A DNA stretch of 64,000 nt from Nonomuraea deserti (lineage in GTDB: Bacteria > Actinomycetota > Actinomycetes > Streptosporangiales > Streptosporangiaceae). The notes under the pieces were generated by a model. The model did not search any database, was not told the DNA's origin, and saw nothing but the letters and a program-made list of their open reading frames with translations. How positions within the stretch are numbered: the first letter of the stretch is position 1; every line of letters begins with the position of its first letter. The position numbers were made by a program, and so were the translations under genes. Location of the stretch: positions 1-64,000 of the forward strand of contig NZ_SMKO01000016.1 of NCBI RefSeq assembly GCF_004348685.1. Reading direction: 5' to 3'. Below, piece by piece: positions 57,789-64,000 of this stretch.

Positions 57789-58463
57789 ATGAGTGAACGA
57801 CCGACGGCGCTGGTCACCGGCGCTTCACGAGGCGTCGGCGCGGCCGTCGCCAGGGCCCTGGCCCCGACGCACGACGTCATGCTCGGCGGCCGCGACGGGG
57901 CCGCGCTCGCCGCGGCGGCGGCCGAACTGCCCGGCGCGCAGCCGTGGCCGGTGGAGCTGACGCGGGTGACCCAGGCCGACGTCGAGCACGTCGAGCGGCT
58001 CGACGTGCTCGTGCACTGCGCCGGGATCAGCGTGCTGGGCCGGATCGCCGACCAGTCCGCCGACGTGTGGCGCAGGACCATGGACGTCAACGTCGTCGCC
58101 GTCGCCGAGCTGACCAGGCTGCTCCTGCCCGCGCTCAGACGGGCCGGCGGCCACGTCGTCTGCGTCAACTCGGGCGCGGGCCAGCGGGTGAACCCCAGCT
58201 GGGGCTCCTATTCCGCCAGCAAGTTCGCGTTGAAGGCCCTCGCCGACGCGCTGCGCCTGGAGGAGCCCGCACTGCGGGTCACCACGGTCTACCCCGGCCG
58301 TACGGCCACCGACATGCAGCGCGGCGTACGCGAGTTCGAGGGCGGGGAATTCGAGCCGGAGCGATACCTCACGCCGGAGAGCGTGGCGGGGGCGGTGCTG
58401 GCCGCCGTCACCGCGGGCCCCGACGCCCACCTCACCGAGCTGACCATCCGGCCCAGGGGCTGA
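57789..58463 (+). CDS. SDR family oxidoreductase
   Basis: 224 residues. T-G-A-S-R-G-V-G dinucleotide motif, H-C-A-G-I, catalytic Ser (V-N-S-G-A) and Y-S-A-S-K; short form. The D-V-M-L-G-G-R-D segment (Arg after strand 2) suggests NADP. Its TGA lies inside the second hut operator palindrome. Substrate unknown; a role in histidine breakdown is not indicated. Confidence 0.9.
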   Translation: MSERPTALVTGASRGVGAAVARALAPTHDVMLGGRDGAALAAAAAELPGAQPWPVELTRVTQADVEHVERLDVLVHCAGISVLGRIADQSADVWRRTMDVNVVAVAELTRLLLPALRRAGGHVVCVNSGAGQRVNPSWGSYSASKFALKALADALRLEEPALRVTTVYPGRTATDMQRGVREFEGGEFEPERYLTPESVAGAVLAAVTAGPDAHLTELTIRPRG

Positions 58464-58483
58464 ATGGTTCCATTCACTAGAGT
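58461..58483 (+). promoter_or_regulatory. hut operator copy 2 and leaderless promoter
   Basis: TGAATG-GTTC-CATTCA (58461-58476; arms extend to TGAATGG/CCATTCA) is followed by a -10 box TAGAGT (58478-58483), placing transcription start at or next to ATG 58490. The palindrome fills the -35/-10 spacer region, ideal for repression. Confidence 0.65.
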
Positions 58484-58489
58484 GGGGTC

Positions 58490-59662
58490 ATGCTTGAACC
58501 ACTCGCGCACGTAGGACGGGATCCGGCGACCGGCGGCTACGTCAGGGACGCCTGGTCGCCCGCTGACCTGGAGCTACGCGAATGGTTCGCGGGCGAGGCC
58601 GCGCGGAGGGGGCTCGGCCTGCGCGAAGACCGCAACGGCAACCTGTGGGGATGGTGGGGCGACCCCTCGCCGCGGCGGCCCGGCGTGGTCACAGGCAGCC
58701 ACCTCGACTCGGTGCGCCAGGGCGGCGCGTACGACGGGCCGCTGGGTGTCGTCTCGGCCTTCGCCGCGCTCGACCTGCTGAAAGCGCGCGGCGTCACCCC
58801 CGCCGTACCCGTCGGGGTCGCGTGCTTCACCGACGAGGAGGGCGCCAGGTTCGGCGTCCCCTGCATGGGGTCGCGGCTGCTCACCGGCCTCCTTGAGCCC
58901 GAGCGGGCGCTCGGGCTCAAGGACGACGACGGCGACACGCTGGCCGACGTCATGACCGGGGCGGGGCGCCGGCCCCGCACGATCGGGCGTGACGACGAGA
59001 CGCTGGCCATGATCGGCACGTTCGTCGAGCTCCACGTCGAGCAGGGCCGCGGCCTCGTGACCGAGGGCCGCCCCGTGGGCGTGGCCGGCACGATCTGGCC
59101 GCACGGGCGGTGGCGGTTCGACTTCCGCGGCCGGGCCGACCACGCGGGCACCACCCGGCTGGCCGACCGCGACGACCCGATGTTGCCGTTCGCCCGCATG
59201 GTGCCGGCCGCGCGCGAGCTGGCGGCGCGGCACGGCGTGGTGGCCACGGTCGGCAAGGTCCGCGTCTCGCCCGGCAACGCCAACGCGATCCCCGGTCTCG
59301 TCTCGGCCTGGCTCGACGCGCGCGGCCCCGACGAGGCGGCCGTACGCGCCCTCGTCGCGGACCTGACGGCCGAGGCGCCGGCGGACGTGCGGGAGGAGTC
59401 GTGGACGCCGGTCGTCGCCTTCGACGTGGCGCTCCGGGACCGGCTGGCCAGGGTGGCCGGAGGCGACACGCCCGCGCCGATCCTGGCGACAGGAGCCGGG
59501 CACGACGCGGGAATCCTGGCGACGGCGGGCGTACCGAGCGCCATGGTGTTCGTCAGGAACCCCACCGGCGTGTCCCATTCCCCCGATGAGCACGCCGAAC
59601 AGGCAGACTGCGAGGCGGGAGTCGTGGCACTCGCGAACGTGCTGGAGGATCTGTGTCGCTGA
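58490..59662 (+). CDS. M20 amidohydrolase (allantoate amidohydrolase-like)
   Basis: 390 residues. M20 metal ligands: His in G-S-H-L-D-S-V, Asp in A-Y-D-G-P-L-G, Glu in T-D-E-E-G-A-R-F, His in V-E-L-H-V-E-Q-G and His in V-S-H-S-P-D-E. Homologues are annotated as allantoate amidohydrolase. Its place directly before hutF and hutI, and the absence of a hutG here, suggest it may instead hydrolyse N-formylglutamate (inference). Likely leaderless. Confidence 0.85.
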   Translation: MLEPLAHVGRDPATGGYVRDAWSPADLELREWFAGEAARRGLGLREDRNGNLWGWWGDPSPRRPGVVTGSHLDSVRQGGAYDGPLGVVSAFAALDLLKARGVTPAVPVGVACFTDEEGARFGVPCMGSRLLTGLLEPERALGLKDDDGDTLADVMTGAGRRPRTIGRDDETLAMIGTFVELHVEQGRGLVTEGRPVGVAGTIWPHGRWRFDFRGRADHAGTTRLADRDDPMLPFARMVPAARELAARHGVVATVGKVRVSPGNANAIPGLVSAWLDARGPDEAAVRALVADLTAEAPADVREESWTPVVAFDVALRDRLARVAGGDTPAPILATGAGHDAGILATAGVPSAMVFVRNPTGVSHSPDEHAEQADCEAGVVALANVLEDLCR

Positions 59663-60975
59663 CCTACTGGTGCGAGCAGGCGTGGCTGCCCGACGGCGTC
59701 ACCGACGGCGTGCTCATCGAGATCGAAGGCGCCAGGATCGCGCACATCGGCCAGGGCCCGCCGGGCTCCGCCGAGCGGCTGGCGGGGCTCACCGTCCCCG
59801 GCCTGGCCAACGCCCACTCCCACGCCTTCCACCGCGCCCTGCGCGGCAGCGCCCAGGAGGGCAAGGGCGACTTCTGGACCTGGCGCGAGCGGATGTACAC
59901 GGTGGCCGCCAAGCTTGACCCCGACTCCTACCTCCGCCTGGCCAGGGCCGTCTACGCCGAGATGGCGCTGGCCGGGGTGACGTGCGTTGGCGAGTTCCAC
60001 TACCTGCACCACGCCGGGAACGGCCGGCCCTACGACGACCCCAACGCGATGGGTCACGCCCTCATCCAGGCCGCGCGCGACGCCGGCCTGCGCATCGCGC
60101 TGCTCGACACCTGCTACCTGTCCGGCGGCATCGGCGCGCCCCTGACCGGCACGCAGCTGCGCTTCACCGACGGCGACGCCGAAGGCTGGGACGCCAGGGC
60201 GGAGGAGCTGGCGGAGGCGTACGAAGGGCAGCCCGACGTGGAGATCGGCGCGGCCATCCACTCGGTGCGCGCGGTGCCGCCCGAGCAGATGCCGGTCGTG
60301 GCCGAGTTCTCCCACCGCAACGCGGCGCCCCTGCACGTGCACGTCTCGGAGCAGCAGGCGGAGAACACCGCGTGCATCGAGATGTACGCGGCCACGCCCG
60401 TCCAGGTGCTGCACGAGCGGGGGGTGCTGGGGCCCCGCTCGACCGCCGTGCACGCCACCCACCTGACCGACGTGGACATCGAGCTGCTCGGCCAGTCGGG
60501 CTCCTACGTGTGCATGTGCCCCACCACCGAACGCGACCTCGCCGACGGCGTCGGCCCGGCCCGGGCGGCGGCCGACCGCGGGGCGTCCATCACGCTCGGC
60601 TCCGACAGCCACGCCGTGATCGACCTGTTCGAGGAGGCCAGGGCGGTCGAGCTGGACGAGCGGCTGGCCAGTCACGAGCGCGGCCACTGGCGCGCCGACG
60701 AGCTCCTCGCCGCCGCCACCGTCACGGGCCACACCTCGCTCGGCTTCCCCGGCGCAGGCCTGCTCGTGCCGGGCGCGTGGGCCGACCTGGTGTCCGTACG
60801 GCTCGACTCCGTGCGCACGGCGGGCGCGCGCGGGCTGGAGGCCGTCGTGTACGCGGCCACGGCGGCCGACGTGCACGCGGTCGTCTCCGGCGGCCGGCGC
60901 GTGGTCACGGAGGGCCGCCACCTGCTCGGCGACGTCGGTCCCATGCTCGCCGAGGCGATCGGCGCCCTGCGGTGA
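59653..60975 (+). CDS. hutF: Formimidoylglutamate deiminase
   Basis: 440 residues, amidohydrolase superfamily. N-A-H-S-H-A-F-H-R-A-L (zinc His pair), H-V-S-E-Q, the A-V-H-A-T-H-L segment and G-S-D-S-H-A-V-I-D match HutF. Converts N-formimidoyl-L-glutamate to N-formyl-L-glutamate and ammonia. GTG 59653 overlaps the M20 gene by 10 bases. Confidence 0.92.
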   Translation: MSLTYWCEQAWLPDGVTDGVLIEIEGARIAHIGQGPPGSAERLAGLTVPGLANAHSHAFHRALRGSAQEGKGDFWTWRERMYTVAAKLDPDSYLRLARAVYAEMALAGVTCVGEFHYLHHAGNGRPYDDPNAMGHALIQAARDAGLRIALLDTCYLSGGIGAPLTGTQLRFTDGDAEGWDARAEELAEAYEGQPDVEIGAAIHSVRAVPPEQMPVVAEFSHRNAAPLHVHVSEQQAENTACIEMYAATPVQVLHERGVLGPRSTAVHATHLTDVDIELLGQSGSYVCMCPTTERDLADGVGPARAAADRGASITLGSDSHAVIDLFEEARAVELDERLASHERGHWRADELLAAATVTGHTSLGFPGAGLLVPGAWADLVSVRLDSVRTAGARGLEAVVYAATAADVHAVVSGGRRVVTEGRHLLGDVGPMLAEAIGALR

Positions 60976-61031
60976 CCGCCGGGTTCTTACGGTGACCGCC
61001 CGTACCCCTGCGGTGACCACCCGTACCCCCG
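60970..61031 (+). repeat. Three 20-21-bp direct repeats between hutF and hutI
   Basis: Units at 60970, 60990 and 61011 share CGGTGACC(G/A)CC; units 2 and 3 also share CGTACCCC. The first overlaps the hutF stop codon, indicating duplication of the gene end. Confidence 0.8.
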
Positions 61032-61135
61032 CCGACGGCCAGCCGGGCCGAACCCCGGTGACGCCCCCAGAGCGCCGCCCTGCGACGACCGCGTAGATCG
61101 GCACCTTGCGAAGACCGACCACCCAGGAGGAACCC

Positions 61136-62323
61136 ATGACGGGCACGACGCTGATCGACGGGATCGGGCTCCTGTACACCGGCGATCCGGAACGCGAGGA
61201 GATCCCCGACGCGGCACTCGTCATCGACGACGGCCTGGTCGCCTGGGCCGGGCCCGCGAGCCAGGCGCCCGACGCCGACGAGCGCGTGGACGCCGGAGGC
61301 AGGGCCGTCATCCCCGGCTTCGTCGACAGCCACGCCCACCTGGTCTTCGCCGGCGACAGGACCGCCGAGTTCCAGGCCCGCATGTCCGGCGAGCCCTACA
61401 CCGGAGGCGGCATCAGGACCACGGTCGCCGCCACCCGCGGGGCCGGCGACGCCGAGCTGGCCACCCGCGCCTTCGGCCTGGTGAACGAGATGCTCGCCCA
61501 GGGCACGACCACCGTGGAGATCAAGAGCGGCTACGGCCTGTCCGTCGAGGACGAGCGCCGCTGCCTGGAGATCGCCACCGCGCTGACCGACGAGACCACC
61601 TTCCTCGGCGCGCACGTCGTGCCCTCCGACATGGACGCCGACGCGTACGTGCGGCTCGTCGCCGGGGAGATGCTCGAAGCGTGCGCCCCCTACGCCAAGT
61701 GGGTGGACGTGTTCTGCGAGCGCGGGGCGTTCGACGGTGACCAGACGCGCGAGATCCTGACGGCGGGCGTGAAAGCGGGGCTCGGGGCGCGGGTGCACGC
61801 CAACCAGCTGACCGAGGGGCCGGGCGTGCGGATCGCCTGCGAGCTCGGCGCCGCCTCCGCCGACCACTGCACCCACCTCGCGCCGGCCGACGTGGACGCG
61901 CTGGCCTCCTCCGGCACCGTGGCGACGCTGCTGCCCGGGGCGGAGTTCTCCACGCGGTCGCCGTACCCGGACGCGCGGCGGCTGCTCGACGCGGGAGCGA
62001 CGGTGGCGCTGGCGACCGACTGCAACCCGGGGTCGTCGTTCACGTCGTCGATGCCGTTCTGCGTGGCGCTGGCCGTACGCGAGATGCGGATGACGCCGCT
62101 GGAGGCGATCAGGGCGGCCACGTACGGCGGGGCACGCGCGCTCCGGCGTACGGACGTAGGCTGGTTGCGGCGCGGAGCCCGCGCGGACGTCGTCATCCTC
62201 GATGCCCCCTCCTACGTGCATCTCGCTTACAGACCTGGCGTTCCCCTCGTCCACCAGGTGTTTCACGGCGGCCTCCTCCTTGAGGAGGACATCCATAACC
62301 CTCCCTCCGACGTAGTGCTTTAG
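61136..62323 (+). CDS. hutI: Imidazolonepropionase
   Basis: 395 residues from ATG 61136 (AGGAGG). [25 protein letters not shown] and A-T-D-C-N-P-G-S-S are the metal and substrate motifs of HutI. Converts imidazolonepropionate to N-formimidoyl-L-glutamate, between HutU and HutF in the pathway. Confidence 0.95.
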   Translation: MTGTTLIDGIGLLYTGDPEREEIPDAALVIDDGLVAWAGPASQAPDADERVDAGGRAVIPGFVDSHAHLVFAGDRTAEFQARMSGEPYTGGGIRTTVAATRGAGDAELATRAFGLVNEMLAQGTTTVEIKSGYGLSVEDERRCLEIATALTDETTFLGAHVVPSDMDADAYVRLVAGEMLEACAPYAKWVDVFCERGAFDGDQTREILTAGVKAGLGARVHANQLTEGPGVRIACELGAASADHCTHLAPADVDALASSGTVATLLPGAEFSTRSPYPDARRLLDAGATVALATDCNPGSSFTSSMPFCVALAVREMRMTPLEAIRAATYGGARALRRTDVGWLRRGARADVVILDAPSYVHLAYRPGVPLVHQVFHGGLLLEEDIHNPPSDVVL

Positions 62324-62391
62324 GGAATCTTTGCCTCTGGCCGGACGTTGGCCCGGTAGGGAACGCAGCTGCGGGAACGAGGTGCCTGGGG

Positions 62392-63333
62392 ATGGCAAGG
62401 CCTACGGGGAGTCGCACGCAGGAGCAGCATGTCGCCGATCGCGACCTGCTGGGGACCTATCTGGCCGAGATCGGCCGGGTCCCGCTGCTCACGGCGGAAG
62501 AAGAGGTGGAGCTCGCCAAGCGGATAGAGGCGGGACTCTTCGCCGAGCAGTTGCTCGACAGCGGGGGCTCGGAGCCGCGCATCGGGGACGCGGCGGACGA
62601 GGAGCTGGAGCGCCTGGCCATTTCCGGTCAGCGGGCGAAGGACGAGTTCATCCAGGCCAACCTGCGCCTGGTGGTGGCGGTGGCCAGGAAATACTCCGGC
62701 CGGGGGATGCCGCTCATCGATCTGGTGCAGGAGGGAAACCTGGGCCTGGTCCGCGCCGTGGAGAAGTTCGACTACCGGCGGGGCTACAAGTTCTCCACCT
62801 ACGCGACGTGGTGGATCAGGCAGTCGGTGGGGCGGGCCATCCACGAGCAGGCGCGGCCGGTGCGGCTGCCCACGCACGCGGGCGAGCAGATGACCCGGTT
62901 GATGCGCGTGCGGCGCGACATCCTGGCGGAGTTCGACGCCGAGCCGACCGACGACGACCTCGCCGAGATTCTCGACCTGCCGATCGAGCGGGTGCGGGAG
63001 CTGCGGCGGTGGGCGTCCGATCCGGTCTCGCTGCAGCTCGGGGTGGGTGACGAGGACGAGACCGAGCTGGGCGACATGATCGCCGACGAGACGTGGGCGG
63101 ATCCCGAGCAGCAGGCCATCGACATCCTGGAGCGGGAGCGGCTGAACGAGTGGCTGACCGGGCTCGAGGGCGTCACCAGCGAGATGCTGCGCTGGCGCTA
63201 CGGCCTGCTCGACGGGCGCGAGCACACGCTCACGGAGGTCGGTGAGCGTTACGGCATCGGCCGCGACCGTGCCCGCCGCATCGAGCGCGACGCGCTGGCC
63301 CGTCTGCGCAAGATGGCCACCGCCGCCGCCTGA
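62392..63333 (+). CDS. RNA polymerase sigma-70 family factor, group 2 (HrdB-like)
   Basis: 313 residues. Region 1.2 (D-L-L-G-T-Y-L-A-E-I-G-R), region 2 with L-R-L-V-V-A-V-A-R-K-Y and F-S-T-Y-A-T-W-W-I-R-Q, region 3, and region 4 helix-turn-helix with Y-G-I-G-R-D-R-A-R-R-I-E. Lacks the long region 1.1 of the principal sigma, so it is a non-essential group 2 factor. ATG 62392 follows GAGGTG. Confidence 0.92.
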   Translation: MARPTGSRTQEQHVADRDLLGTYLAEIGRVPLLTAEEEVELAKRIEAGLFAEQLLDSGGSEPRIGDAADEELERLAISGQRAKDEFIQANLRLVVAVARKYSGRGMPLIDLVQEGNLGLVRAVEKFDYRRGYKFSTYATWWIRQSVGRAIHEQARPVRLPTHAGEQMTRLMRVRRDILAEFDAEPTDDDLAEILDLPIERVRELRRWASDPVSLQLGVGDEDETELGDMIADETWADPEQQAIDILERERLNEWLTGLEGVTSEMLRWRYGLLDGREHTLTEVGERYGIGRDRARRIERDALARLRKMATAAA

Positions 63334-63357
63334 GCGCCGCCCGCACAACGTCACGAC

Positions 63358-63425
63358 CTGACGGTACTTCCGCGTCCGCTGCCCGGTCCGGCTGACGGTA
63401 CTTCCGCGTCCGCTGCCCGGTCCGG
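63358..63425. repeat. Perfect 34-bp tandem duplication
   Basis: The 34 bases at 63358-63391 are repeated exactly at 63392-63425. Exact identity points to a recent event. Confidence 0.92.
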
Positions 63426-63703
63426 CTGGCGGCGCCGCGCCGTCACGACGCTGATGCCGCCGCAGAGGCCGATGCGCGACGATGGCACCGCTTCCCATGG
63501 GCTACGGCGAGTCCAGCGGGCCGCAGGCACGCGGTGCGGCGCCCGGCCCGAGGGGGTTCCCGGAAAGGGCTTCTCCAGGGCGACGGCGCGTCGGGCAGCG
63601 GTCGGCGGGGGCCGCGCGAGGACGGCTCGCGCCGACACCGCCCTGTGGGGCAGGCCGCCGGGCCGGTACTCCGGCCCCCGGGGACGTTTCGCGGCTCAGG
63701 TGG

Positions 63704-63737
63704 CAGGTCCGGCTACGTAGCAGGTCCGGCTACGTGA
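63704..63737. repeat. 17-bp tandem duplication
   Basis: CAGGTCCGGCTACGT at 63704 recurs at 63721 with a 17-base period, 30 bases upstream of the MOSC gene. Confidence 0.85.
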
Positions 63738-63767
63738 GGTGGTGGGATCGGCCGTAGGGTCGAGGGC

Positions 63768-64000
63768 ATGCATGTGGAGACGTTGCGCCGCTATCCCGTC
63801 AAGTCGATGCTGGGCGAGGAGGTCGTGCGGAGCGAGGTGACCGAGCGCGGGCTCGCGGGGGATCGGGCGCGGGCGGTGCTCGACGTCACCACGGGCAAGA
63901 TCGCGAGTGCGAAGAACCCGCGGCTCTGGCGCGGCCTGCTGGCCATCGAGGGCGCCCGCGTCCCCGGCGACGAGGAGCTGTCACGGATGCTCGGGCGCGA
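63768..64000 (+). CDS. MOSC N-terminal domain protein (partial)
   Basis: ATG 63768, GAGGGC upstream; 77 codons are visible before the window ends. L-R-R-Y-P-V-K-S-M-L-G-E-E at the N-terminus followed by G-L-A-G-D-R-A is the MOSC_N beta-barrel opening. Full-length relatives carry a MOSC domain linked to molybdenum-cofactor-sulfur chemistry, which lies outside the window. Confidence 0.85.
   Translation, partial: MHVETLRRYPVKSMLGEEVVRSEVTERGLAGDRARAVLDVTTGKIASAKNPRLWRGLLAIEGARVPGDEELSRMLGR

Larger units (their letters stand above)
63334..63767. other. Intergenic region with tandem duplications
   Basis: 434 bases between the sigma factor and the MOSC gene. Open frames on both strands (e.g. 63482-63757 and 63351-63638) translate to Arg/Pro/Gly-rich strings without recognisable domains and are not called. 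Two tandem duplications (63358-63425, 63704-63737) are the only clear features. Confidence 0.6.

Noticed and set aside
63482..63757. Possible 91-residue protein before the MOSC gene
   Set aside because: Composition dominated by Arg, Gly, Pro and Ala, includes the tandem duplications, and competing frames are equally open.

Overview
The window is about 72% GC DNA (estimated by eye) from a filamentous actinomycete, most likely a Streptosporangiales member such as Nonomuraea. The basis is near-complete G/C at third codon positions, frequent GTG starts, ATGA/GTGA gene overlaps, leaderless-looking promoters, and actinobacterial families (DUF3039, DUF2017, DUF3352, DUF3618, DUF6286, YqgE, ClpS). 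The genus call is inference. No rRNA, phage or CRISPR array is present. There is one tRNA (Leu, anticodon TAG).

Left part (1-16.5 kb): the N-terminus of a transposase at the edge, an LPxTG-like secreted protein, YqgE, a divergent TetR/DHA2 exporter pair with a candidate operator, DUF3039, a secreted M43 metalloprotease, a second MFS carrier, a repeat-bearing membrane protein, an SF2 helicase, a GNAT enzyme, an HTH regulator overlapping a GT-A glycosyltransferase, a STAS anti-anti-sigma protein, an RHH/PIN (VapBC-type) toxin-antitoxin pair, and the NAD-salvage pair pncB-pncA.

Core block (16.5-26.5 kb): clpS, DUF2017, mec, cysO, cysM, murI, an MBL-fold hydrolase, rph and rdgB follow the order of the Mycobacterium tuberculosis Rv1330c-Rv1341 region, interrupted by a DUF3352 membrane protein, a thioesterase and an MFS gene. 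Between mec and cysO lie a 23-residue ORF and a long hairpin that look like a leader-peptide attenuator.

Middle (26.5-38.7 kb): a membrane-anchored molybdopterin oxidoreductase, a papain-fold (Tox-PL-like) toxin with an overlapping Imm35/YrhB-like immunity gene, a histidine kinase/response regulator/MacB-type ABC operon, an AmaP/DUF6286 envelope pair, a PLP deaminase/aldolase-like enzyme, DUF3618, Bcp and tRNA-Leu.

Right part (38.7-64 kb): an intact YefM antitoxin next to a frameshifted YoeB toxin; a tandem glycine riboswitch ahead of gcvT-gcvH and then sdaA; a Puu-like glutamylation cluster (glutamine amidotransferase, SDR, ALDH, GlnA-like enzyme, FadR-type regulator); a decayed AbiEii-like nucleotidyltransferase; an ABC exporter behind a promoter carrying two palindromes; and a split histidine-utilisation locus (hutU-RpiR regulator, then M20 amidohydrolase-hutF-hutI). 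Both hut parts carry the same TGAATG-N4-CATTCA palindrome. A group-2 sigma factor and the start of a MOSC protein close the window. Three loci show small indels (yoeB, the AbiEii-like gene, a beta-propeller-like gene), so real gene decay and assembly error both have to be considered.
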